The notes beneath the pieces were generated by a model. That model ran no database searches, was not told the DNA's origin, and was given only the letters and a program-made list of their open reading frames with translations. Shown here one piece after another: positions 52,461-61,523 of a DNA stretch of 64,000 bases (within the stretch, counting starts at the first letter, position 1; every line of letters starts with the position of its first letter). Source of the stretch: Lachnospiraceae bacterium UBA7196 (GTDB taxonomy: Bacteria; Bacillota; Clostridia; Lachnospirales; Lachnospiraceae); contig DKUU01000022.1 of NCBI GenBank assembly GCA_002490835.1, positions 1 through 64,000 of the forward strand, in the 5' to 3' direction. A program made the position numbers and the translations under genes.

Positions 52461-53567
52461 CTACAGTCCCCCGTCTTTCTCGCCGATGACCGGAGAACCG
52501 GAAAGATAAACCCCAAACCACTCCTTAATAGGACCCTTCATGCATCCGCCGGATACATATGCTTCGTTTGCACTAACCTGAAATCCCATCGCCTCACCAC
52601 CAAGCCACGTTCCGCCTGTCATATAAAGAACAGTGCTTTTAGGAAAATTATCGCTCGGGTATATACCAGATAATCCTAACAGTGTTCCCCCCTCTATACG
52701 AATTTCTACATCCTTATCTATAAAAGCATCTACTAATCCTCTCGTATCTTCATCCCGATAGCCAAGATATTGTCCCCTCCACGTGACAACCACACCGGAA
52801 TTTGTCAGATCAAAACCGCTGGCTGCATCTCCGTCTCCCTGAAAGGAATAGTCGACACCATTACTGCTAATCTCCCCTAAATTGGCCAGATCAATAGGCG
52901 AATCCGAACCGGTATAATATACCTTCGTTTTATCACCCTCCCCTGCCCTAAGGGTAAGATTGTTCCCCAGCGCATAAACTGCGTTTTTATTAGGGGAATC
53001 ATTTCCCCAACCCCTGACAGGCGCATAACCGGTTCCGCCCCATGCGGGAGGATCCGCATACAAATCCGTCTCCTCCATCATTCGGGCATACACCCACCAT
53101 GCCATGAGCTTTGCATAGATTCCTTCCGCTATCTGTGCCCGCTCCTCCTCCGTAAGGGCGTCATACGCTTTCTTTAAGTCCTGCACCTCCGAAACCGCTT
53201 CCAAAAAACGCGCTTCCCACGCTTCGTATCCTTCTTCCTCCTCGCCGGGGGCATCCTCCAGCATGGTTTCCAGATCCGGCAGGGCTTCTATCCGCGCAAG
53301 CACTGCCTGTACCACAGCGTCCGCGGCGTTTTCCTCGATTTCTGCGTCGGCGTTATCGTTTAACCCCCCCCCCAACAATTTTTCATCATCCGCCGGAATA
53401 TCCTTGTTTTCCGTCTCCTTTGTCTCCTCTTCCGCTGCAAAGACAGAGAGTGTTGCCGGAAGCACCGGGAGCGCCGTAAACAGCACACAAAGAGCAAGCA
53501 GCGCCGCCAGGATACGCACGTATGTTTTCTTACCTACCGCCGTTAACCATGTATGTTTCTTATCCAT
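52461..53567 (-). CDS. large surface protein, N-terminal part ending at an amber codon
   Basis: 368 codons from an ATG with AGGAGG 7 bases upstream (an upstream frame to 53609 is unsupported). Signal peptide (about 8-45, ending VFAAEEE), an acidic helical region (about 50-150), then the start of a beta-helix domain (SGGCMKGPIKEWFGVYLSGSPVIGEKDGGL) that is cut by TAG at 52461-52463. Reading continues in frame as MKNGKKFYLDGPLSSGAEIY, which completes the expected repeat. The N-terminal part includes a G10 tract (LLGGGL). As annotated it would be a secreted truncated product without the anchor. Confidence 0.85.
   Translation of the reverse strand: MDKKHTWLTAVGKKTYVRILAALLALCVLFTALPVLPATLSVFAAEEETKETENKDIPADDEKLLGGGLNDNADAEIEENAADAVVQAVLARIEALPDLETMLEDAPGEEEEGYEAWEARFLEAVSEVQDLKKAYDALTEEERAQIAEGIYAKLMAWWVYARMMEETDLYADPPAWGGTGYAPVRGWGNDSPNKNAVYALGNNLTLRAGEGDKTKVYYTGSDSPIDLANLGEISSNGVDYSFQGDGDAASGFDLTNSGVVVTWRGQYLGYRDEDTRGLVDAFIDKDVEIRIEGGTLLGLSGIYPSDNFPKSTVLYMTGGTWLGGEAMGFQVSANEAYVSGGCMKGPIKEWFGVYLSGSPVIGEKDGGL
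53364..53373 (-). repeat. G10 homopolymer inside a surface-protein gene
   Basis: Ten consecutive G on the coding strand encode Gly codons shortly after the signal peptide. A one-base slip would shift the frame and stop synthesis, as in phase-variable loci. At length 10 the frame is open. Confidence 0.85.
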
Positions 53568-53594
53568 TTCGATACCTCCTGTAAAGAAATTTAG

Positions 53595-53600
53595 ATTATA
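53595..53600 (-). promoter_or_regulatory. -10 element of the surface protein gene
   Basis: Minus-strand TATAAT, start expected near 53588, 21 bases before the ATG at 53567. The -35 position reads ACCAGT, a poor match, so an activator is probably needed. Confidence 0.45.
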
Positions 53601-53649
53601 TGGCGACAACTACCATGACTGGTTTTTTATCACTCTATAACCATAACAA

Positions 53650-53673
53650 AAAAGCCACTGAAAAGTGGCTTTT
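53650..53673 (-). terminator. intrinsic terminator of the LytTR two-component operon
   Basis: AAAAGCCACT and AGTGGCTTTT form a 10-bp stem with a GAAA-position tetraloop; T-runs follow in both directions. Confidence 0.8.
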
Positions 53674-53706
53674 GGCAAATTTGGTCAGTTTTTAGGCGAA
53701 ATTGGT
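53674..53706 (+). repeat. two 12-bp direct repeats, 21-bp period
   Basis: GGCAAATTTGGT (53674-53685) and GGCGAAATTGGT (53695-53706) match at 10 of 12 positions and lie two helical turns apart, between the kinase stop and the surface-protein promoter. The geometry suits a LytTR-type dimer, but the sequence is not a recognised LytTR consensus. Confidence 0.4.
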
Positions 53707-54980
53707 TAAGGGAGATTCAAGACAGCGCAGACGGAGCAGCTCCCGTTTTCCACCGTATAATCCAGATTACCGTCATACTTCTCACAGACGGCAATCATAC
53801 TGGATATGCCAATGCTTTTGCAAACAGGCAGGCCATCCGCAAGTTCTAAAGCATCCCGGCAGGTATTTTCGCAGACGATGAGAAGTCTGTCATTTTGCAG
53901 ACGGATATGAATCTTGATATAAGGATTTTCTTTTCCCGACTGTTGACTGCCGTGCAGGGCATTTTCAAGCAGATTTCCCAGAAGCGCGATAATGTCGATT
54001 TCCCGCATCTTTACCTCTTCCGTCCCGGTACATCGCACCGAAAAATCAATGCCGCTTTCCGCCGCCTTACCCGCATAGACGGAAAGAATGCTGTTTACCG
54101 TACTGTTTACGGCGTATTGCTTTACCGCCGCTTCCTTGATTTCATTTTGGTATTCTCCGATATAGGCAAGAACGGCCGAAGTGTCGCCTGCTTTTGCATA
54201 TTCCGCAATCGTTTCAATATGGTGCCTCATGTCATGTCTGAGCCTTCGGTTTGCCTCCTCCGCATTTTGCAGGACAGCCAAACGACTGGAAAGGTACTCT
54301 GCGTTTTGGCGGACTAAGGCGGATTCCGCATCCTTTTTCATATAATTGATATTGCTGAATACAACGCCATACACCACACACATGACAAAACTGACTGTGA
54401 GAAACAACAGGATCAGGAACTGCTTCGGTGTCTCACCATGCGCATTCAAAATAGACAAAGAAGCTTGGAACAGATAAAACACCAAGGCAATCAGCGCCAG
54501 CTTCCACCATCTCCCTTTTTCAATATCTGCAAGGGATTTGATCACAGAAGCTGCATATTTTTTATACAGGATCAATATCAACAGCAACGTCGCCGTGCGC
54601 AGCACACTCACCAGATAATGCCCTGCCACTGCGGATTTCTGTGGCAAAAGCAGCTCCAGCGTAATCCGCAGACAGTTATCTATAATGGAAAACAGTCCAA
54701 AATAGGTAAGAAATAAAAAACATTTTTTAGAAAAACACTCCCTGGAGACAACACAGAAAAAGAGAAACAGACATACGGCAACCCCCAGATAGGTAATGAT
54801 GGCGCGTATCCCCCGCACGGCATATGCATACCACCCCATGCAGACAAAACTGACGATATACAGACTGCTATAGAGTACGAATTTCCCTTTGGTATATCTG
54901 CATTCCAGCATATGATAAATCACAATCACATGGCATAATGCCGTAAGAAACAATCCCGGAACCTGATAGGGTATGCTCAT
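53706..54980 (-). CDS. GHKL sensor histidine kinase, AgrC/LytS-like
   Basis: 424 residues: six or so N-terminal membrane helices (about 1-215), then a GHKL kinase core with RRLRHDMRHHIETIAEYA (phospho-His region) and N box LLGNLLENALHG. The last conserved G-box is short, as in AgrC-type kinases. The start at 54980 has GGAGGC 6-7 bases upstream and overlaps the regulator stop as ATGA. No AgrB/AgrD peptide-signal genes are seen, so the signal is unknown. Confidence 0.9.
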   Translation of the reverse strand: MSIPYQVPGLFLTALCHVIVIYHMLECRYTKGKFVLYSSLYIVSFVCMGWYAYAVRGIRAIITYLGVAVCLFLFFCVVSRECFSKKCFLFLTYFGLFSIIDNCLRITLELLLPQKSAVAGHYLVSVLRTATLLLILILYKKYAASVIKSLADIEKGRWWKLALIALVFYLFQASLSILNAHGETPKQFLILLFLTVSFVMCVVYGVVFSNINYMKKDAESALVRQNAEYLSSRLAVLQNAEEANRRLRHDMRHHIETIAEYAKAGDTSAVLAYIGEYQNEIKEAAVKQYAVNSTVNSILSVYAGKAAESGIDFSVRCTGTEEVKMREIDIIALLGNLLENALHGSQQSGKENPYIKIHIRLQNDRLLIVCENTCRDALELADGLPVCKSIGISSMIAVCEKYDGNLDYTVENGSCSVCAVLNLP

Positions 54981-55708
54981 CGTAACGCCTCCCTCCTGCA
55001 AAAATCCATATACGCCTTCTGCACTTCTGCCACGTTTCTTCTGGGGATAGGTATTTTGGTGCCATTATACATTTCTAATATATTTCCGGAAATACCGCGC
55101 ACAAACATAAGATTTACAACATAAGAGACTCCCACTCTGATAAATTCCGGGTATTTTTGTAAATCCTCATAAATCTGCGTAAGTTTTCCGCGCTGTTTGA
55201 TGGTCTTTCCACTGGTAAGATGATAAAACAGATAATGTCCCTGCGACTCTGCGGATACGACCTCACTGACACGCACGCGGTACATGCCGTCCACACAGGC
55301 AAGGAAAAGCACCGTTTCCTCCGGCATTTTTTCTACCGCCCGATCCATGGCAGCATCAAACTTTTCCTGTGTAAACGGTTTTAACAGATAGTGGGTGGCA
55401 TTCAGGGCAAACGCATCCACCGCGTACTCGTCGCTGGTCGTCAGAAAAATAATATTGGTATCCGGCGCCTTTGCAAGCACTTCCTGTGCAACGTCCGTCC
55501 CCAGAATCCCCGGCATACAGATATCCAAAAGGGCAATGTCATACGTTTTTTCGTTTTTCACGGCATTTAAGATGGTAAGCGCCGATTGATATTCATCCAC
55601 GGCAAAATAAATCCCGGGATGGGCTTTTTCGTAAGCATCCAGAGCCGTTTTCATCTTTTCCAGTTCCTTTTCAATATCATCGCAGACTGCAACTTTTAGC
55701 AATACCAT
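54977..55708 (-). CDS. LytTR-family response regulator, AgrA-like
   Basis: 243 residues: receiver domain with Asp62 (IALLDICMPGI) and LytTR DNA-binding domain (VVSAESQGHYLFYHLTSGKTIKQRGKLTQIYEDLQKYPEFIRVGVSYVVNLMFV). An in-frame GTG at 55717 is an alternative start. It is first in the operon, coupled to the kinase. The next gene downstream of the pair on the same strand is the phase-variable surface protein, a probable target. Confidence 0.92.
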   Translation of the reverse strand: MVLLKVAVCDDIEKELEKMKTALDAYEKAHPGIYFAVDEYQSALTILNAVKNEKTYDIALLDICMPGILGTDVAQEVLAKAPDTNIIFLTTSDEYAVDAFALNATHYLLKPFTQEKFDAAMDRAVEKMPEETVLFLACVDGMYRVRVSEVVSAESQGHYLFYHLTSGKTIKQRGKLTQIYEDLQKYPEFIRVGVSYVVNLMFVRGISGNILEMYNGTKIPIPRRNVAEVQKAYMDFCRREALR

Positions 55709-55771
55709 TTTTATCACCAGCTTATAATCTGAACTCTCTATTCTTTTCGCAGATAATATAATATATCTCTA

Positions 55772-57436
55772 TTATAATATCAATTCCCGCAGCTTCTCGA
55801 TCCCCACAGGCTTGGAATAGAAATACCCCTGAAACCATGTAGCCTGATATAGGCGCAGGTAATTTTGCAGTTCTTCTGTCTCGACGCCCTCCAGACAGGT
55901 ACTCATGCCGCAGCAGTTGGCAAAGTCCACGATCGACTTTACCATCGCCTGCTTTTTCACATCTTCCGTGATCCCGCGGATAAAGCTCATATCCAGCTTG
56001 ATCTCATCCATCGGCGCATGAAGGACGATCCCGGAAGACGCGCTCCCCGTTCCATAGTCATCCATCGCCATGCGGATGCCATATCTCTGAAAAAACTCCA
56101 CTTCTCTCTTGATTACCTCAAGCGGCATATCCCTGCAGCGCTCCGTCAGCTCCAGACAAAGATGATCGGCCGGAAATCCCGTCTCCTCCAAAATGCGCAG
56201 CACTTGTCCCCGAAACTCCTCCCGCTCCATCTGCCTCGCCGACACATTGACATTTACCACAAACTCCGGCAGAATCGTAAGCAGTTCCACAGTCTCCTGC
56301 AGGGCCGTCCGCAGCACAAAATTACCCAGATCATACATAGCAGGATCCATCTCCATCCATTCGATAAATCTCCCCGGCGACACGATACCGTAAGGTTCCA
56401 TACACCATCTGACAAGCGCCTCCGCGCCAACGATACGCCCCGTTTTCGAGACCACGATTGGCTGATATTCCACATAGAAGCCCTTGCAGCCTTCCCTGAC
56501 CGACAGATGGATCACCTTCATCAATTCCAGATCCACATTACCGACTGTCTGCACTTCATCGTTAAAGATAATCAGTTTCCCCTGATGTTCCGTCTCAGAA
56601 TGCCCAAGCGCGTAAGCCGCCTTAGAACTCAAGTCGTCCGCCCTGCCGGCATAATGATCGATCAGGATAGCACCCGCGCATATTTTCAAGCCGATCCGCC
56701 TGTTGTCCGCCTGAATGCCGCCGGCCAGCCTTTCTCTTATCTTCTGTTCAAAGGAGAGCAATTTTTCCCTGCCGCAGCCCCTGAAAATAAAGCCAAACTT
56801 CGGTCCGTCCAGACGGTAGACCGCACTGTCTTCATCCATCATATAGATGAACTGCAGCGCCGTCTCTTTTAGGATGTGATTAGTAAACTCATTGCCATAG
56901 ATGATATTCAGATTGTTAAACCGCTCCAGCTTGATCATCAGCACCGCAAAAGGCTTATCCCCCTTGATCGTCGCATCCAGATCCGCCGTAAATCTGGCCT
57001 GAGAATACAAGTCTGTCCGTGCGTCTATCTTTGGAAGTACATTCTCATTATGTAGCAGGACGAGAAGATAACACTCCCCACTCTCCTCATCTGTCACAAG
57101 ATCCGTATGGAAGCTGAACAGATGATATTCACCAAAGACATCCTTCATCCGCACGCACAGCTCTCTGTCCAGATTGATCCCCTGCATCCTCTCAGGAATG
57201 CCCTCCTCGTATTCCCACTGATCTTCCGGATGGATCAGGCCACGCATGACGGCATAGTGATCCGCGGCATAGGTGTCGTGAAGGCCGAAATGGGCTTTGA
57301 AGGTTTCCGAAAACCAAGCCCTCTCCTGCTGTATGTGCAGCAGATAGATGTAAGTGTCTTCCGCCAGCGTATTCACCGTGTTGATCATTGCATCTATATA
57401 ACGCGCATTACTCTGCCAAAATTCCTGTTCTCCCAT
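55772..57436 (-). CDS. PAS-GGDEF-EAL protein: c-di-GMP phosphodiesterase with dead GGDEF
   Basis: 554 residues, soluble. A PAS-like N-terminus (about 25-135) is followed by a GGDEF domain (about 140-290) whose signature reads DGPKF instead of GGDEF, so cyclase activity is lost. The EAL domain (about 305-550) keeps its residues: GAEALVRW, VNVNVSARQM, LCLELTE, MAMDDYGTG, IKLDMSFI, CLEGVET and QGYFYSKP. It should hydrolyse c-di-GMP, with the degenerate domain as a possible GTP or c-di-GMP sensor. Located between a two-component system and a lipoprotein gene, without operon contact. Confidence 0.9.
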   Translation of the reverse strand: MGEQEFWQSNARYIDAMINTVNTLAEDTYIYLLHIQQERAWFSETFKAHFGLHDTYAADHYAVMRGLIHPEDQWEYEEGIPERMQGINLDRELCVRMKDVFGEYHLFSFHTDLVTDEESGECYLLVLLHNENVLPKIDARTDLYSQARFTADLDATIKGDKPFAVLMIKLERFNNLNIIYGNEFTNHILKETALQFIYMMDEDSAVYRLDGPKFGFIFRGCGREKLLSFEQKIRERLAGGIQADNRRIGLKICAGAILIDHYAGRADDLSSKAAYALGHSETEHQGKLIIFNDEVQTVGNVDLELMKVIHLSVREGCKGFYVEYQPIVVSKTGRIVGAEALVRWCMEPYGIVSPGRFIEWMEMDPAMYDLGNFVLRTALQETVELLTILPEFVVNVNVSARQMEREEFRGQVLRILEETGFPADHLCLELTERCRDMPLEVIKREVEFFQRYGIRMAMDDYGTGSASSGIVLHAPMDEIKLDMSFIRGITEDVKKQAMVKSIVDFANCCGMSTCLEGVETEELQNYLRLYQATWFQGYFYSKPVGIEKLRELIL

Positions 57437-57558
57437 ATGTACCCCGCCTTTTTTGCTGTTGCCCCAATCCCTTGCTGCACCGTCTCCGCCGATTTTTTTA
57501 TACTACATGATTTTCCCCCTGAGGTGTCAATTTACCAGATGCCGCGTCCGCCGCCTTC

Positions 57559-58995
57559 TTACCCCGCAAACGCGCAGAACGGGCGCACCGTGATCGTCGT
57601 CACTTTTCCGTCCTCCGCATCAAACGAAATTGACACATTGTTAAATCCTTCTCCTGTGATTAGACTATTTTCACTCTCCCCATAAGGCGAGGCATAAAAT
57701 CCGTATGCCTTCAATTTCTCCCACGCGCCGTCCACGCTGATACCGGGATAGATGCCAAAGATCGTCACGTCTTTTACTTTTTCGCCCATATAGCAGAGGT
57801 CGCCCGAATCCAGCATGGTAAAAGAAAAACGCTCCTCACCGTCAAGAAGGCCGACAGTATACTCCTCAAAGTTTTCTTCCGGCTGCTCCATGGTCAGGCC
57901 GTACTGTTCCGTCAGCAGCCTTTTCGCCGTATTCAGATAATGCTCCTCATCGTCTCTTAAGATCAGAAGTCCCAGATCCGCATCGGTATCGGTCCTTGTG
58001 CTGTTTGCATCCTCGGCTAACAATCTCAAATAAGCAGGCACAAAATCCGCATAGGATTTGGATTCCAAGGGCTGATAATCAATAGAAAGCTCTTTCGCGT
58101 CCTCCGGCGCGCCCGCGAGATAGCCGCCGAGCCATTCGTCCACATCCGCCTGGTTGTACTTTATCTTCTCATAAGCATAGGGATCTTCCTCCTCTCCCGC
58201 TTCCCAAATCGTGAACAGGGTGCCGTCCCCGTCCGTATCCAGTTCATCGGGAAAGGGCTGTCCTTCGTACCATGTCTCACTGAGCGCCTTGTCCCAGGAA
58301 TCGACTGAGCCAACCTCCACATAGGAATCGCTCGCGGCATCATACCGATAGAGGGTATAGGGCCAAGACTCTCCCCTTCCCTGATTGTGGGACCATTCCG
58401 CTTTGATGATACCGTTGCTATAATAGGTCAGCGCCGGAAAATTTAAAAACTCGCACTTTAGTTCCCCGCTCCCCGGATCATAATCGTATATCCTCTCAAA
58501 CATACCCGCCATACAGGCATTGGTATACTGGATAATCAACTCCTCTCTGCCGTCGCCGTCGATATCCGTCACCGCGAAACGGTTATCAGACATCTTTCCA
58601 AATCCGTCTTCCAAAGTAGAGGTGTCCAATTCTCCGTCGGGGAGCTGCCATCCCGCCGTGATCTGTGAGAGGATGCCGCCATAATAATGCCTGATCCGCG
58701 CCTGCTGCAACGTCAGTTCTTTCTCTGCCGTATCTATGTCGGCATTCTCCGTATCATTGACATCTGCACCGTCAGAAACATTTTCCCCAACCGATGCCGT
58801 ACTATTTGTCGTATCGGCAGGCGCAGACGCATCCTCCGGCTTCTGCCCATCCTGCTCCGTTTCCGTCGATTCCGCCGCCGCTGTCTCCGTTTTCCCGGGC
58901 GTTTCAACCTTTTCGCCACAGCCTGTTAACACCATGCCTGCCGCACACAGCATGACCGCCGCCTGTATGCTTAATACCGCCTTTTCCTTTTTCAT
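57559..58995 (-). CDS. predicted lipoprotein of unknown function
   Basis: 478 residues. Lipobox LTGCGEK after a hydrophobic signal (SIQAAVMLCAAGMVLTGC), then an Asp/Glu/Thr-rich linker of about 70 residues and a soluble outer domain with two EF-hand-like DxDGDG loops (VTDIDGDGREELI and DTDGDGTLF). No enzymatic motif recognised. GGAGGAG directly before the ATG at 58995 decides the start. Confidence 0.8.
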   Translation of the reverse strand: MKKEKAVLSIQAAVMLCAAGMVLTGCGEKVETPGKTETAAAESTETEQDGQKPEDASAPADTTNSTASVGENVSDGADVNDTENADIDTAEKELTLQQARIRHYYGGILSQITAGWQLPDGELDTSTLEDGFGKMSDNRFAVTDIDGDGREELIIQYTNACMAGMFERIYDYDPGSGELKCEFLNFPALTYYSNGIIKAEWSHNQGRGESWPYTLYRYDAASDSYVEVGSVDSWDKALSETWYEGQPFPDELDTDGDGTLFTIWEAGEEEDPYAYEKIKYNQADVDEWLGGYLAGAPEDAKELSIDYQPLESKSYADFVPAYLRLLAEDANSTRTDTDADLGLLILRDDEEHYLNTAKRLLTEQYGLTMEQPEENFEEYTVGLLDGEERFSFTMLDSGDLCYMGEKVKDVTIFGIYPGISVDGAWEKLKAYGFYASPYGESENSLITGEGFNNVSISFDAEDGKVTTITVRPFCAFAG

Positions 58996-59199
58996 AATCT
59001 CCTCCATTCCCAAACATCACAATCCCAAAATTTAAATACGCATATCCTTTTCTTTTTCAATCCTGCTCCCTGTCCACGCTGCATACGATAACTCACTTTC
59101 CTATTTTACCATACGTACCGAAAAAAAGACATCCATTCACGCATCGAAACGCAAATAAATGTCCTTTTTCCTTCCTATGTAAGAAGCTGCCAAATCTCC

Positions 59200-60165
59200 T
59201 CAGATACTAGCCGCAATAATCTCCATCCGTCCCTCTAATGTCACCTCGCCATAGCCGCAGGGCAGGATGAAGTGATCTCCTTTCCGAATCGGCTGTCCGT
59301 TTATCTCACCGTCTCCCGCGATCACGCTCATGATCAGGAAGGGATGCTCCTGCGCAAAGGAAACCATATTTGTCACATCAAACTTCCACACTTGGTAATA
59401 AGGGCAGGAAATCAATAAATTCATCTGATCCTTGAGCAGATTTGCCGCATCTTTGATACATTCTGCAGCCGGTTTTGCAGGAACCGTGATCACATCAATG
59501 CTCTGCTCCACATGAAGCTGTCTGGGCTTTCCGCCGCTCAACCTGTCATAATCATAGACACGGTAGGTAATGTCTGAATTTTGCTGGGTCTCCAAAAGCA
59601 TGATGCCGCCCTTGATAGCATGCACGGTACCGGGATCAATCTGTATAAAATCTCCTCGCTTCACGGGCACTTCTCTGATAAATTCATGCCATCTGCCCTC
59701 TTTGATCATCGCCGCAAGTTCTTCCTTGTCTTTTGCGTTGTGGCCGATCACCAGCGTTGCATCCGGTTCACAGTCTAAAATATACCAGCATTCCGTCTTC
59801 CCAAGCGATCCGTTCTCATGAGACTTTGCATAGGCATCGTCCGGATGCACCTGAATGCTTAAGTCGCTCTTTGCATCGATGATCTTGGTCAGCAGGGGAA
59901 AACGGTCAAGCTTTGGCGTCCCCTCACTCTCAAAATTACCGAACAGCGCCGGCTCCTCTTCCCAAAGTTCTGACAAAGCCTTCCCCGCATACGCTCCATC
60001 CCGCACAGTACAGTCGCCGTTTGGGTGCGCGCTGACCGCCCAGCACTCGCCGGTGTCAGGACCCGGAATCTCATAGGGCCAGTCCGTTCCCAGACGCTCT
60101 CCGCCCCAGATCATCTGCTTAAAGACAGGATTTAAAAATATAATCGGCTTTACTTTCTGATCCAC
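59200..60165 (-). CDS. manA: mannose-6-phosphate isomerase, class I
   Basis: Interconverts mannose-6-phosphate and fructose-6-phosphate. 321 residues (short Firmicutes type). Zinc ligands are visible at Gln105 and His107 (SIQVHPDD), Glu125 (KTECWYIL) and His182 (PGTVHAIKGG); the catalytic Arg lies in TYRVYDYDR. It follows the SGNH hydrolase gene by 32 bases, so the two are probably co-transcribed in carbohydrate use. Confidence 0.95.
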   Translation of the reverse strand: MDQKVKPIIFLNPVFKQMIWGGERLGTDWPYEIPGPDTGECWAVSAHPNGDCTVRDGAYAGKALSELWEEEPALFGNFESEGTPKLDRFPLLTKIIDAKSDLSIQVHPDDAYAKSHENGSLGKTECWYILDCEPDATLVIGHNAKDKEELAAMIKEGRWHEFIREVPVKRGDFIQIDPGTVHAIKGGIMLLETQQNSDITYRVYDYDRLSGGKPRQLHVEQSIDVITVPAKPAAECIKDAANLLKDQMNLLISCPYYQVWKFDVTNMVSFAQEHPFLIMSVIAGDGEINGQPIRKGDHFILPCGYGEVTLEGRMEIIAASI

Positions 60166-60197
60166 TGCATAGCCCTCCCTGTTTGTCTCAGTCGCTT

Positions 60198-61307
60198 TTA
60201 CGCTGTGATTACTGACACCAGATAAAAGGGAACCGCATCGTTTTCATGCGTTTCCTGCAGCCTGATCTCCACCTGATGTGTACCTTTCTCCATATGATGC
60301 GCCACCGTTTCTATGTAGAGGCAGTCCCCCCATGTCTCGTCGAAATTAGCGTCCAGAACCACGGCGTTTTCCTCGTCGCCGTCCACCACCGCGACCGCCA
60401 CGGGCGCCGGCTTCTTCATGGATTTACGATACTGCACGGCAAGTTCCGTCCCCTCCGTCTGAAAGCATATCTTCGCCCCTTTTTCGGAAGCTGTCCAGCC
60501 GCTGTAAAAAAGATCGTTCACATATTTCTTCCGGGTATGCTCCGCCATAAAGCCCTCGCAGACAGGTGTACTATTATGGTTCTGATACCGCACCGCATTC
60601 TCATAGGCATTCACTGTAAGAGGCTCCGGCATGGAAAAAGGCATCTCCTCCTCATCCATCTGCTGATAAATCCTGTCGAGACAGTCCGTAATAACCTCCG
60701 CAAGAAGCGCATGCCCCTCTGTGTTGGGATGCAGATCGTCGGGCGTAATGTCCCTTGCCGGAATACGTCCAGCCGCCACCTCCTGATAAATGGTCGGCTT
60801 CATGCTCACGCTTGGCAACTTATAATGCGCCCCAATCTCCCTGTGCTTCTCCTCCGCGCTGACACCCGTGTCATAAAAGATGTTATGTACCAGAAGAACC
60901 GCCGGTTCGAAGGCGTTTCCGTACACCCTTCGAACCAGTCCTTCATAAGTCTCCCGAAAGAAATCCGTATTTTCGTCATTTACGGAAAATTCAATGATTA
61001 CAAAATCCGGTCGACAGCAAAGCACATCTTCCTCCACTCTGGCCACGCCGAACTGGGATGAAGTCCCGCCCACCCCCGCATTCACATAAGTAAAGGCCGT
61101 CTTGGGAAAGCGCCTCACAAACCAGTCATAGACCAGATAGGCGTAACAGTTCGTATATTGGGAGGAGACGGAGCCCTGCGTAATGGAACCGCCCAAAAAG
61201 GCCAGCGTGATCCGGTCCCCGTTTTTTGCCCGCCGCATCAGCTCTTTCATCCGATAAAGATTTCCCCTGTTGACCCAGCCTTCTCCTGCATTCACTCCAT
61301 GTCCCAT
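60198..61307 (-). CDS. SGNH/GDSL-family hydrolase with C-terminal beta domain
   Basis: 369 residues. Catalytic blocks: Ser in LAFLGGSITQGS, Gly in NAGVGGTSS, Asn in IEFSVNDE, and Asp/His in PDDLHPNTEGH. The last about 140 residues form a beta-rich domain. No signal peptide. Likely a carbohydrate esterase (deacetylation of sugars), fitting its link with manA. The start at 61307 has GGAGG 7-8 bases upstream. Confidence 0.88.
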   Translation of the reverse strand: MGHGVNAGEGWVNRGNLYRMKELMRRAKNGDRITLAFLGGSITQGSVSSQYTNCYAYLVYDWFVRRFPKTAFTYVNAGVGGTSSQFGVARVEEDVLCCRPDFVIIEFSVNDENTDFFRETYEGLVRRVYGNAFEPAVLLVHNIFYDTGVSAEEKHREIGAHYKLPSVSMKPTIYQEVAAGRIPARDITPDDLHPNTEGHALLAEVITDCLDRIYQQMDEEEMPFSMPEPLTVNAYENAVRYQNHNSTPVCEGFMAEHTRKKYVNDLFYSGWTASEKGAKICFQTEGTELAVQYRKSMKKPAPVAVAVVDGDEENAVVLDANFDETWGDCLYIETVAHHMEKGTHQVEIRLQETHENDAVPFYLVSVITA

Positions 61308-61394
61308 AAGACCGCCTCCCAAATTTTACTCTTTTAACTTAATATTTAGTCTCTCTAATAAGGTGCCCTGATTCCTGTTCTTTTCCTTGTATTC

Positions 61395-61423
61395 ATTGTA
61401 CTATCAAGCATTTAAAATAACAA
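61395..61423 (-). promoter_or_regulatory. predicted promoter of the SGNH hydrolase-manA operon
   Basis: Minus strand TTGTTA (61418-61423), 17 bases, TACAAT (61395-61400); start near 61388, giving an 80-base leader containing AT-rich repeats. Confidence 0.45.
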
Positions 61424-61523
61424 GGCAAACTTTTCTTTTTTTGCATTTTTGGGAAATTGTCACAAATTTTTACTTCCTTATTAGCTAATTTATATTCCGT
61501 TTTTAGCTTAATATTAATCTCTG

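Noticed and set aside
52461..52463. The amber codon as a recoded pyrrolysine or selenocysteine site.
   Set aside because: Selenocysteine uses UGA; no pyrrolysine genes or downstream structure were seen, and the position is within a non-enzymatic beta-helix repeat.
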